Assembly (NCBI GenBank): GCA_035937155.1
Contig: DASYVJ010000004.1
Coordinates: 1-64,000, forward strand
Reading direction: 5' to 3'
DNA length: 64,000 bases
Source: Palsa-870 sp035937155
GTDB lineage: Bacteria; Chloroflexota; Dormibacteria; Dormibacterales; Dormibacteraceae
The position numbers were made by a program, and so were the translations under genes. Each line of letters opens with the position of its first letter. Position 1 is the stretch's first letter. Under the pieces are notes generated by a model, which was not told the origin of the DNA, ran no database searches, and was given only the letters and a program-made list of their open reading frames with translations. This document shows, piece after piece, positions 33,193 through 41,389 of this stretch.

Positions 33193-34668
33193 CTACCGGC
33201 AGACAGTCCCGGCGGCGGGGAGCGTGAGGTCGATCAGGTACGCGTCGATGAGCTGCTTGGCGCAGGTGCTCTTGTCGTAGGAGACATGCCCATTGCCCTG
33301 GCGCGTGAGCAGGACGGATCCGGCGAGCTGCTGGTTCTCCGCCTGCGCCCACGAATAGGGCGTGGCGGGATCGCCCGTTCCGCCGACGAGAAGGATCGGA
33401 GGCGCACCATTCGCGGGAAGCGGGCCCACCGTGCCGGTAGGTTTCGCGGGCCAGTACGCACACGCCAGGTTGGAGTATTGGAAGGCCGGCCCGAACAGCT
33501 GCGAGGCGCTTGCAAACTTGGGACCGAGCGCGTCATAGGACGCGACGTCGCTCGGAACCGGTCGGTCGATGCAGTTGATCGCGATGTTGGCGTCAGTCTG
33601 GTTGTCGTATGTCCCGTCGGCGTTGCGCCCGAGGTATATGTCAGAGAAACGCAGCAACAGAGTGCCGTTGCCCTTGTCTGCTTGCGTGAGCGCCTGGTCG
33701 AGGTACGACCACGTGCTGGCGTCGTAGAGAGTGACCAGAACGCCAATCACGGCGAGCGCGCGAGTTAGCGAGCGGTTCGCAACCGTCATCGGCGTCGCGT
33801 CGAGGCGCTGCATGAGGCTCATCAACTTGGTCCCGGGATCACCGGACTGGGCGTAGGTGCAAGGCGTCGCAGCGGCTCTGCGCGACTTGCAGTCGGTCAG
33901 GAACGACTGCAGGTTTTGTTCGAAGCCGACGATCTGGGCGTAGAGGAGATCGTTTGGCGACAGCGTCGGATCGATCACGCCGTCGAGTGCGAGCGCTCGC
34001 ACGTGTGTTGGAAATAAGTGGGCGTAGTTCTCGCCGAGAAATGTGCCATATGAGAAGCCGAGGTACGTCAACTTCTGATCGCCGAGCGCAGCACGGATCA
34101 TGTCCATGTCCTTTGCCGCGCTGACTGTGTCAACAAACGGGATGATGTTTCCACTTCGCTGCTTGCACCCGTCGGTGAAGTTCTTGTCCGCGTCGATGCC
34201 GGCTTGCTTCTCCTGTGGATCGTCGAAAACCGGATCAAGCGCGTTAAACACGTCTTCCTGCGGGCCGTCGAAACAGCGCACCGGCGCGCTCTGGCCGACA
34301 CCGCGAGGATCGAACCCTATGAGGTCGAACCGCGTGTTGAGGTTTGTCATTGCCGCGGCCTCGCCGCGCAGGAACTGGATTCCCGACGCCCCCGGCCCAC
34401 CTGGGTTAGTTAGCACCGAGCCTATGCGGCGGGGTGTATCAGTTGCCGGCTTGCGACTTACGGCGATCCCGATCGAGCCTGCCCCCGGGTGCGCATAGTC
34501 CAGCGGCACCTGCACCGTGATGCACTGAAAGCCAGCTCCACAGTCGGTCCACTTGAGACTGGTCGGTGACGGCGACGGACTGCTCGTGGTAACAGGATTC
34601 GAGTTGCGGCTGCAGCCCGCAGCAACCATCGTGACGAGGACCAGGACCAGGGCGACGCGACTCGTCAC
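33193..34668 (-). CDS. Lipoprotein alpha/beta hydrolase, TAP-like peptidase
   Basis: With the GTG at 34668 the N-terminus is a compact signal peptide ending in a lipobox (VAAGC), which supports that start over the TTG at 34728. The mature protein has VPLDYAHPGAGSIGIAVSRKPA, the oxyanion NPGGPGASG, FDPRGVGQS, nucleophile GFSYGTFLG and a C-terminal TAP-like domain with GTGDPATPYSWA and catalytic-His GNGHVSY. These are exported prolyl/tripeptidyl peptidases or esterases. It is about 491 residues. It lies just downstream of the broken MEDS gene on the same strand. Confidence 0.9.
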   Translation of the reverse strand: MTSRVALVLVLVTMVAAGCSRNSNPVTTSSPSPSPTSLKWTDCGAGFQCITVQVPLDYAHPGAGSIGIAVSRKPATDTPRRIGSVLTNPGGPGASGIQFLRGEAAAMTNLNTRFDLIGFDPRGVGQSAPVRCFDGPQEDVFNALDPVFDDPQEKQAGIDADKNFTDGCKQRSGNIIPFVDTVSAAKDMDMIRAALGDQKLTYLGFSYGTFLGENYAHLFPTHVRALALDGVIDPTLSPNDLLYAQIVGFEQNLQSFLTDCKSRRAAATPCTYAQSGDPGTKLMSLMQRLDATPMTVANRSLTRALAVIGVLVTLYDASTWSYLDQALTQADKGNGTLLLRFSDIYLGRNADGTYDNQTDANIAINCIDRPVPSDVASYDALGPKFASASQLFGPAFQYSNLACAYWPAKPTGTVGPLPANGAPPILLVGGTGDPATPYSWAQAENQQLAGSVLLTRQGNGHVSYDKSTCAKQLIDAYLIDLTLPAAGTVCR

Positions 34669-34728
34669 GAACCGGAGTCTACCGGGTGCCGATTTGCCGC
34701 CGGGAATCTGTGGGTTTGCTGAGACCAA

Positions 34729-35306
34729 TCAGCTGACGAACTTCACAAGCCCTAGATCGGATACATCGGGGTGAGCCTTGATGGCTTCGAGCAAAGACGG
34801 GCCGTCGAACTCTCGCACGTCGTACTGGCAGAGGGCAACGGCTGGCGAACGCGTGATGATCGTGCCCACGCGGCGCTCGAATAGCAACATCTGGTGCACG
34901 GTGGCGAAGGTTGTCTTCACACAGGCCATGTCTCCGACAATCCGCACAATCGTTGGTCCGGAGGTGGAGTGCGCCGCCGTGATCTGCTCGTCCCAAAAGC
35001 CAGGGCCTCCTCTACCGTGCGCCCAGGGGTCGGCGCTGTCGCGAAGAGGCCCCGCCGCCTGGCCTTGGCGAGCTCTGCCTTGACATCCTTCTCCAGAGCT
35101 TTGATGTAGCGGTCGAGCACTTTCCCTGATGCGATCAACAAGCACGGTTGGCCGAGGGCGATGCCATCGCGAAGGAACGGAACGGTTATGCGCAGCCGAC
35201 CAGCTTCCGTGCTGAAGTAGGTGGCCAGGTGTGACCCTGCCTGCACCATGACTTCGGAGAGCCCGACGAAGTTGGAGTCCGCACCCGGCTCGGGATGGTG
35301 ATCCAT
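34729..35306 (-). pseudogene. MEDS-domain sensory protein, frameshifted near 35010
   Basis: The first frame (start 35306) encodes NFVGLSEVMVQAGSHLATYFSTEAGRLRITVPFLRDGIALGQPCLLIASG..., the typical start of a MEDS domain (DcmR-type sensory domain), and stays coherent to GRTVEEALAF before turning into Arg-rich sequence. The rest of the domain (FWDEQITAAHSTSGPTIVRIVGDMACVKTTFATVHQMLLFERRV...) continues in another minus-strand frame to 34729. The switch lies at about 35000-35020 and a single-base indel would restore one protein of about 190 residues. It could be real inactivation or a sequencing error. Confidence 0.78.
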
Positions 35307-35430
35307 CCCCCTAACCCTTCAGGTCGATAGTAGCCTTCGGCGACGAATTTCGGTGGTGACATTGGCGATTCGCCAGACGGCGCATGACTTCAGATGGCGG
35401 GCAGGGAGGGATCCCCCAGTCTCTACGTCC

Positions 35431-35799
35431 TCACGCCGGTGGCAGGACATCGATATCGAATTCGTTCCCTTCGGGGTCGGCCATGATCCGCCAACGGAAG
35501 CCTTCCAGCTCGCGGGTCTTGCCAGGCTCAAGCCATCTGCCGCCGAGCGCTTCGATCTCTGCGGTGGCCGTCTCCAAGTCGCCGACGATTAGATCAAGGT
35601 GCAGCCTGTTCTTACCCACCTTTGCCTCTGGGACGCGTTGGAATCCGATCGTGAGTCCGCCCTTCGTCGGCGAGAGAACAACGAACTGACCGTCTCCGAT
35701 CGTGGTAGCGATTTCCACCTCCAGCAGTCCGCACCAAAAGGGTGTCAGCGGGGCAGGGTCGACGGTGTCGATGACGAGATATCCCACCGAAGCTGGCAT
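35431..35799 (-). CDS. VOC superfamily protein (glyoxalase/bleomycin resistance-like)
   Basis: The Met at 35799 follows GGAGGG, giving 122 residues; the longer frame upstream is rejected. Pattern: VGYLVIDTVDPAPLTPFWCGLLEVEI, VVLSPTKGGLTIGFQRVPEAKVGKNRLHLDLIVGDLETATAEIEALGGRW, EGFRWRIMADPEGNEFDIDV, which are two beta-alpha-beta-beta-beta modules with the DPEGN(E)F end typical of VOC proteins. The metal-site His/Glu are only partly evident (HLDL, GNEFDID). Substrate is unknown. Confidence 0.88.
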   Translation of the reverse strand: MPASVGYLVIDTVDPAPLTPFWCGLLEVEIATTIGDGQFVVLSPTKGGLTIGFQRVPEAKVGKNRLHLDLIVGDLETATAEIEALGGRWLEPGKTRELEGFRWRIMADPEGNEFDIDVLPPA

Positions 35800-36093
35800 T
35801 GAGGCCCTCCATTCTGTGACTCGCCAAAGTCGGCCAAGGCGAAAAGCGTAATGCGAGCTCCGCCTAATCGTTCTGAGCGAATCCTCCCGCATGCATCGTG
35901 CATCCCGCCGAGACCGAAAGCCCTTACTTCGTGGACGAGCGTCTGAACCGGTCCGACATCACCACCGATCCTTCCAGTGGGACAAAACGAAGCGGCGTGC
36001 CCCTGAACCTCATCTACCTGCGCCGCGCTCAGTGCGGTGCACCCGCCTGAGCCCACCCGCACCCATTAGAGAGTCTGAGATGGTGGTCGCTGT
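35800..36093. other. Intergenic stretch between VOC gene and tRNA-Ser
   Basis: Frames here (35745-36062 minus, 35891-36151 plus) have Arg/Pro-rich shadow composition, and the second runs antisense through the tRNA. I see no gene. Confidence 0.4.
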
Positions 36094-36186
36094 TGGCGGG
36101 GAGGAGAGGATTCGAACCTCCGAGGGAGCTTTACACCCCCTACCCGCTTAGCAGGCGGGTGCTTTCGGCCACTCAGCCACCTCCCC
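36094..36186 (-). tRNA. tRNA-Ser(GCU), CCA encoded
   Basis: The minus-strand sequence folds as a class II tRNA. The acceptor stem is GGGGAGG (from 36186) with CCTCCCC, discriminator G and a genomically encoded CCA at 36096-36094. The D-arm is TGGCTGAGTGG and the anticodon arm ACCCGC-CTGCTAA-GCGGGT with anticodon GCT. A long variable arm typical of serine tRNA is followed by a TTCGAAT T-loop. It decodes AGC/AGU. The 93-nt length includes CCA. Confidence 0.97.
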
Positions 36187-36248
36187 GGGGAGTCAGGATC
36201 GCCGTTCGATTCTAATCTGACCTACCCGCTCTCCATACTTAACGCCCG

Positions 36249-38492
36249 ATGGAGGCTCCAGGAGGACCAGGCGCGCCGCCCATGTGGGGTCCCGGCCGCA
36301 AAATGGCGTTTGGAGCGGCGCCCGGCTCGAAGAGCAAGCTCTGGTACACGCTCGCGGAGGGCTCGCTTAGCGAGGTCTTCTTTCCACTGCTCGATCGGGT
36401 TGCGCTGCACGAGCTCCGCTTTTTTGTCTCTGCCAGCGGAGCGCTGCCGATCGACGACGCAGCTGACTCGCAGCACCGCATCAACTGGATCAGCCCAGGA
36501 GTTCCAGGTTTCACGGTCGACACCACGCATCACGAATACCGCTTGACCAAAGAGTTCTTCTCAGACCCCGACGCGAACGCGCTTCTCATCGCCGCCACGT
36601 TCACTCCCGAGCTTCCCGACCTTCGCCTGTACATGCAGGCATCAGCGCACTGGCAACCGGGAACCGAGGGCAACTTCGGCGAGGTCTTGGACACGAATCC
36701 GCCCGCGCTGCTTTTCCGCCAGCAGGACGTGTGGATCTGCATTGTCGGACCCTTCAGTCGAGCGACGGCCGGCTACTACCGAAGCTCGGATTTGCAGATC
36801 GACCTCAGCGACGGCGACGGTTATTTGACCAGTCCGTATGACCGAGCAGGCCCCGGCAATGTCGCGCTCGGTGCGGAGATTGGAATTCGGGCCGGCTCGT
36901 TCCAGATAGCCATCGGCTTCGCGCACACGCGGGCTGACGCTGAGGAAATCGCGCGGGAGGCGCTGCAGAAAGGCGCGAGTACAACTCGCCAGGCGTTCGA
37001 GCGAGCGTGGCGCACGCAGCTGGATATGCCGCAGATGCTCGCGAAGGTGAGCGGTGATGAAGGCATGCTCGCCCGCGCTTCGCTGACGGTGCTGCGCTGC
37101 CTGGAAGACAAGTCGCACGCGGGCGCCTTCATCGCCGCACCCGGCGCGCCGTGGGGCGAGACCAATCACGACGGCAACCACGTGTACCACCTCGTGTGGC
37201 CGCGCGATCTCTGTCGCATCGCTACCGCTTTGCTCGACGCGGGCGATAGCCCGGCCGCCCTGCGGGCATTTCGTCACCTGCAGTCGCGCCAGCGCCCGGA
37301 TGGCGGTTGGTATCAGAACTGGTTTCTAGACGGGACGCCGCACTGGACCGCGACGGAGCTCGACCAGGTGGCGCTGCCGATCCTTCTGGCGTGGCGATTG
37401 GGCGTGGCGAACTGTCTCGACCACGATCCCTACCCCGTCATGGTGCGACCCGCGGCGCAGTTCATCATCCGCGAGGGTCCACTCACCCAGCTCGATCGCT
37501 GGGAAGACCTCGGAGGGCTCTCGCCTTCGACGCTTGCGGCATGCATTGCAGCGCTCATCGTGGCCGCCGAATTCGCGCACGAGGCCGGCGAACACGTGGC
37601 CGCGAGTCACCTTCGCGCGGTGGCCGACTACTGGAATGATCGAGTTGAGACATGGTGCTCGACTGCGGCCGGCCAGTACGTGCGCCTGGCCACCGATCCT
37701 GATCACCGTCCGACCGAAGGCGCCATCGCACCCGAGTTCCTCGAGCTCGTCCGATATGGGTTGCGCAGGCCGAAGGACGATCGAATCCTCCGCAGCCTGC
37801 AGGGAGTGGACGGGTCGTTGAAGGTCAGCCTGCCGGCAGGTCCGAGCTGGCGGCGCTACGTCGGAGACCGGTATGGCGAGTACGACGATGGGACCCCATG
37901 GGATGGCAGCGGGCGCGGCCGGCCGTGGCCCGTTCTGACCGGGGAGCGCGCGCGTCACTTCTTCTCGATGGGCCTCCCCGCAGCCGAGCTCGTGCGGTCA
38001 CTCGAAGGTTTTGCCGGCCAGGGCTTGATGCTCCCCGAGCAGGTATGGGACGGTCCGGACATCCCAAGTCGTGGCCTGCAGCTCGGGGGCGCCAACGGAT
38101 CGGCCGCGCCACTCGGTTGGGCGCACGCGGAGTATCTCGAGCTCCTGGTCACGATCGCGCTGGGCGGTTTCCCGGACATCGTGATGCCGGCCCGGCGGCG
38201 CTACACCGAAGGTCACCTGCAGGAACCTGCTTTCGTGTGGTCGCACAAGCATCAGATTACGCGCATCACTGTGGGACGGCGGCTGCGAGTGCAGCTTCCG
38301 CGACCGGGCGCCGTGCACTACACGTTCGACAACTGGGCGACGTTTGGCGAGGTCGAAGCCGTCGACACCACCTTGGGCGTGTGGATTGCCGAGGTTCCAT
38401 CGAACCGGCTTCCGTCCGGGTCAGAGTTCTCGTGGACCGCGCACTACATGACGGGCTGGGAAGGCAAGAACTTCACGCTGACGGTGGAGTAG
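36249..38492 (+). CDS. GH15 glucoamylase-type glycoside hydrolase
   Basis: The 747-residue protein starts APGGPGAPPMWGPGRKMAFG, as many GH15 bacterial glucodextranases and glucoamylases do. The N-terminal beta-sandwich (about 1-265) is followed by an (alpha/alpha)6 barrel. Landmarks are HLVWPRDL (about 315), QRPDGGWYQNWFLDGTPHW, the general acid in RWEDLGGLSPSTLA (about 416) and the general base in LPEQVWDG (about 595). Absence of a signal peptide suggests cytoplasmic action on glycogen-derived or trehalose-like oligosaccharides. It fits with the GH57 cluster at the right end. Confidence 0.92.
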   Translation: MEAPGGPGAPPMWGPGRKMAFGAAPGSKSKLWYTLAEGSLSEVFFPLLDRVALHELRFFVSASGALPIDDAADSQHRINWISPGVPGFTVDTTHHEYRLTKEFFSDPDANALLIAATFTPELPDLRLYMQASAHWQPGTEGNFGEVLDTNPPALLFRQQDVWICIVGPFSRATAGYYRSSDLQIDLSDGDGYLTSPYDRAGPGNVALGAEIGIRAGSFQIAIGFAHTRADAEEIAREALQKGASTTRQAFERAWRTQLDMPQMLAKVSGDEGMLARASLTVLRCLEDKSHAGAFIAAPGAPWGETNHDGNHVYHLVWPRDLCRIATALLDAGDSPAALRAFRHLQSRQRPDGGWYQNWFLDGTPHWTATELDQVALPILLAWRLGVANCLDHDPYPVMVRPAAQFIIREGPLTQLDRWEDLGGLSPSTLAACIAALIVAAEFAHEAGEHVAASHLRAVADYWNDRVETWCSTAAGQYVRLATDPDHRPTEGAIAPEFLELVRYGLRRPKDDRILRSLQGVDGSLKVSLPAGPSWRRYVGDRYGEYDDGTPWDGSGRGRPWPVLTGERARHFFSMGLPAAELVRSLEGFAGQGLMLPEQVWDGPDIPSRGLQLGGANGSAAPLGWAHAEYLELLVTIALGGFPDIVMPARRRYTEGHLQEPAFVWSHKHQITRITVGRRLRVQLPRPGAVHYTFDNWATFGEVEAVDTTLGVWIAEVPSNRLPSGSEFSWTAHYMTGWEGKNFTLTVE

Positions 38493-38518
38493 TGCTGCTC
38501 TCGCGGCCCTCTCCCTAG

Positions 38519-38544
38519 CCCTCTCCCGCTGGCGCAGGAGAGGG
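38519..38544. terminator. Hairpin after the GH15 gene
   Basis: CCCTCTCC (38519-38526) pairs with GGAGAGGG (38537-38544) over a 10-nt loop. It lies between the GH15 stop and the convergent gene's stop and is probably a shared terminator, although no T-run follows it. Confidence 0.65.
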
Positions 38545-38550
38545 GATTAG

Positions 38551-39438
38551 CTATCTCTCTTCCGGGGGCTCTAAATCGTCCAGGCGCAGCTCCGTTCCGG
38601 CGTCCTCGTCGAATTGGCTGTGCAGCTCGCCGCAGTCCGCGCAGCGGTAGTACTCGCCGACGAACCCCTTGTGCCAGACCGCGTAGCTAACGACTCCCGG
38701 CTCTTCGACCAGAATCTCCTGCTCCAGGCGGTAGATCACCTGCTCCCACCCGCCGACCTCGATGTCGTCGTCCAGCACGACCAGGCAGTAGGGATGTGGC
38801 TCGCCCCACACCACCGTCACCTCGCCGCGGCGCTCGTCATCCGCGTTGACGATCGACCAGGCCTCCGCTGCCTGCGCGCGCGTGCTGCGAACCAGCCGAA
38901 GCTGGGCCCAGAACCGCTCGGCCGACTCGCGCTCCGCCTTGTCGTGCTCGGCCTGTGCCTCCTGGAACGCGCTCCACATGCGCAGCAAGTGGTTGCGAAA
39001 ACGGTGATATGTCGAGAGCAGCTTGGGCTGCTGCTTGGGCGAACCGATCAGCTGCTCGAACGCGTGCTCGAATGCCGACTCGACCCGCTCCTGGCGGTCC
39101 GCCACGTCCGGCGCCCACGCCTCATCCTCCGAGAGCCGCATGCTCTCGTTGAGCACGATCTCGAAGTCGAGCCAGTCGTCGCCGAACTCGGGGACGAACA
39201 CGCTCTCGACCAGATCGGCCAGGCGATGCTCCTCGAGCAGTGCCGGGGTCACTTTACCGCGGGCGTCCGGCCATCCCTTCCAGCCCATGACGTTGTGGAT
39301 CCAGTAATCGAAGACCGTGACCGCGTACTGCAGGGCGGCCGGCGATGTCCAGATGCCGGTCGGCCAGGTCCGTTTGCCAGTCCGCACCTTGTTGTAGAGG
39401 GCTATGACCTGCTCTTCGTCTAGGTATTCGGTCTCCAT
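38551..39438 (-). CDS. Hypothetical acidic protein, 295 residues
   Basis: A full-length, well-composed frame. The first half is helical (EEQVIALYNKVRTG, a Trp-rich segment VFDYWIHNVMGWKGWP, acidic ESMRLSEDEAWAPDV). The middle has a long coiled stretch (EAQAEHDKAERESAERFWAQLRLV). The C-terminus has beta-rich segments (VTVVWGEPHPYCLVVLDDD) and a CxxC (YRCADCGELHSQFDED) that could be a small zinc site. I cannot place it in a family. It is convergent with GH15 and divergent from the moeB-like gene, and runs as a single transcription unit. Confidence 0.72.
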   Translation of the reverse strand: METEYLDEEQVIALYNKVRTGKRTWPTGIWTSPAALQYAVTVFDYWIHNVMGWKGWPDARGKVTPALLEEHRLADLVESVFVPEFGDDWLDFEIVLNESMRLSEDEAWAPDVADRQERVESAFEHAFEQLIGSPKQQPKLLSTYHRFRNHLLRMWSAFQEAQAEHDKAERESAERFWAQLRLVRSTRAQAAEAWSIVNADDERRGEVTVVWGEPHPYCLVVLDDDIEVGGWEQVIYRLEQEILVEEPGVVSYAVWHKGFVGEYYRCADCGELHSQFDEDAGTELRLDDLEPPEER

Positions 39439-39493
39439 CGCCTCCCCACTATAGGAATAACCATCGAACCACCCTGGGTATATTGGACAGACG

Positions 39494-40339
39494 ATGGCAC
39501 CCGCTAAGAGCTTTACGCCCGACCAAGTCGCCCGCTACGCCCGCCACCTCATCCTGCCCGAGGTTGGCGGCGCCGGCCAGCGCAAACTGCTCGCCTCGAG
39601 CGTGCTGCTGCTGGGCGCCGGTGGCCTGGGCTCGCCTGCCGCCATGTACCTCGCGGCTGCCGGGGTGGGCAAGATCGGCATCGTCGACTTTGACGTGGTG
39701 GACGCCTCGAACCTCCAGCGCCAGCTGCTGCACGGCCACGACGACATCGGCAAACCCAAGGTCGAGTCGGCGGCACAGACGCTGCGCAGCCTGAATCCCG
39801 ACGTCGAGGTGGTCCCCATCAACGAACACCTCAACTCCGAGACGGCGATGCGGATCTTCGCCCCGTACGACGTCATCGTCGACGGTACCGACAACTTCCC
39901 AACCCGCTACCTGGCCAACGACGCCGCGCACTTCCTGGCCAAGCCGCTCGTGCACGGAAGCATCTTCCGGTTCGAGGGACGGCTTGCCTTGTTCGACTCC
40001 GCAAAGGGCACCGGCTGCTACCGCTGCCTGTTCCCCGAACCCCCTCCGCCCGGATCTGTACAGAGCTGCGCAGAAGCAGGAGTGTTTGGAGTCCTGCCCG
40101 GGATCATCGGCAGCATGATGGCGTTCGAGACGATCAAGTACCTCTTGAACATCGGAAAGCCAATGATCGGCCGCTACCTCCTCTTCGAAGGCGAGGACAT
40201 GTCCTTCCGCGAGCTCAAGCTGCGCCAGAACAAGGCATGCCCGCTTTGCGGCGAGAATCCGACCGTGGATTCGCTAATCGACTACGAAGCGTGGTGTGGC
40301 GCCCCCGCGATGGAGCCTTCAGTAGCTCAGGCAAGCTAA
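39494..40339 (+). CDS. moeB: MoeB/ThiF/HesA family ubiquitin-like activating enzyme
   Basis: The 281-residue E1-like adenylyltransferase has QVARYARHLILPEVGGAGQRKL (start of MoeB), nucleotide loop GAGGLGSPAAMYLAAAGVG (about 41-60), VDFDVVDASNLQRQLLH, DGTDNFPTRYLANDA and a candidate catalytic cysteine in QSCAEAGVFGVLPG. Zinc-binding pairs are CYRCLF and CPLCGE. It activates the C-terminal Gly-Gly of a MoaD/ThiS-type sulfur carrier, for molybdopterin, thiamine or cysteine synthesis. There is no MoaD or rhodanese domain in the window, but the modABC locus makes a cofactor role plausible. Confidence 0.88.
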   Translation: MAPAKSFTPDQVARYARHLILPEVGGAGQRKLLASSVLLLGAGGLGSPAAMYLAAAGVGKIGIVDFDVVDASNLQRQLLHGHDDIGKPKVESAAQTLRSLNPDVEVVPINEHLNSETAMRIFAPYDVIVDGTDNFPTRYLANDAAHFLAKPLVHGSIFRFEGRLALFDSAKGTGCYRCLFPEPPPPGSVQSCAEAGVFGVLPGIIGSMMAFETIKYLLNIGKPMIGRYLLFEGEDMSFRELKLRQNKACPLCGENPTVDSLIDYEAWCGAPAMEPSVAQAS

Positions 40340-40552
40340 TCTCAGGGCTTAGTGGCCTGAACCGGCCAGCCGAGCCGCATGTCGAGCCTCTGAGCGCCGA
40401 TACGTGCGTTAGCGGGCCCGGCCCGTCGTCGTCACGCACTTAAGTGCGCTCCTAGCCGGGCCACCCCTGCCTTCGTCTCGACGCTCAGACCGGCGGCCCT
40501 GTCAGGCCGCCTGCCTCGACCTGCAGCCCGTCCGGCCGGTACAGTCCACTTG
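40340..40552. repeat. Intergenic region with nested inverted repeats
   Basis: A perfect 14-bp palindrome CGCACTTAAGTGCG lies at 40435-40448. It is flanked by GGCCCGGC and GCCGGGCC-type arms and by imperfect copies of a CTCTGAGCG/TCGAC block on both sides. The region could fold into a long hairpin: a terminator of moeB, a leader of larE, or a small mobile inverted-repeat element. Confidence 0.55.
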
Positions 40553-41377
40553 ATGATCCAGCTCGACCGTCACGACGCAACCCGCCTGAATCGAGCTCGT
40601 GGGATCGTGCGCGACCTCGGGTCTGTGCTCATCGCATATTCCGGTGGCGTGGACTCAACGCTCCTGCTCAAGCTCGCCCTGGATGAGCTCGGCAATAGCG
40701 CCGTAGCCGTGCTCGCGAGTTCGCCGGCCTATCCGGAGTCGGAGCAGCAGGAAGCGCGTCTGCTCGCCGGCTCGCTTGGCGCCCGCCTGGTTGAGGTCTC
40801 GACCGACGAGGTGGAGCTCGACGCGTACGCGCGTAACAACCCGGATCGCTGCTTCCACTGCAAGGAGGAGCTCTTCGACAAGCTCGAGCCCGTGCAGAGA
40901 GACCTGGGACTGCAACATCTCGCGTACGGTGCGACGGCCGACGATGAAGGCGACCACCGCCCCGGCCACGGCTCGGCGGTTCGCCGAGGCGTCCGCTTCC
41001 CGCTGCTCGAGGCGGGTATGGGCAAGCCAGAAATCCGCGCTGCAGCTCGAGAGCTTGGCCTACCCAACTGGAACAAGCCATCGTTCGCATGCCTTTCTTC
41101 GCGCATCCCTCACGGGACTCAAGTCACGGTGGACGCTCTGCGCCAGATAGAGGCGGCGGAGGCCGCAGTGAAGGCGCTAGGTTTCTCGCAGGTGCGCGTG
41201 CGGCACCACGGAGACGTGGCGCGAATCGAGGTGGATGGTGCGGAAATCGCCCGGCTCATTGCGGAGCGGGAGCGCGTTGTCGCCGCCGTGCGCAAGGCCG
41301 GTTACAAGTTCGTCTCCGCCGATCTCGAGGGCTATGCAACCGGAAGCCTCAACCGGACCTGGCAGCCGTCCCGGTAA
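40553..41377 (+). CDS. larE: LarE-type ATP-dependent sulfur transferase
   Basis: LarE activates and sulfurates the carboxylated pyridinium precursor of the nickel-pincer nucleotide (lactate racemase cofactor). The PP-loop is AYSGGVDSTLLL (about 28-40). CFHCKEELFDKL follows (about 100-111), and the sacrificial cysteine is ACLSSRIPHGTQV at about residue 180, matching Cys176 of Lactobacillus LarE. The C-terminus has SQVRVRHHGDVARIEV. At about 274 residues it is normal length. It starts at ATG 40553, with a TTG just before. No larA, larB or larC is visible here. Confidence 0.93.
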   Translation: MIQLDRHDATRLNRARGIVRDLGSVLIAYSGGVDSTLLLKLALDELGNSAVAVLASSPAYPESEQQEARLLAGSLGARLVEVSTDEVELDAYARNNPDRCFHCKEELFDKLEPVQRDLGLQHLAYGATADDEGDHRPGHGSAVRRGVRFPLLEAGMGKPEIRAAARELGLPNWNKPSFACLSSRIPHGTQVTVDALRQIEAAEAAVKALGFSQVRVRHHGDVARIEVDGAEIARLIAERERVVAAVRKAGYKFVSADLEGYATGSLNRTWQPSR

Positions 41378-41389
41378 GAGGCCCGATTC

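Noticed and set aside
35891..36151. 86-residue plus-strand frame
   Set aside because: It runs antisense through tRNA-Ser and has no other support.
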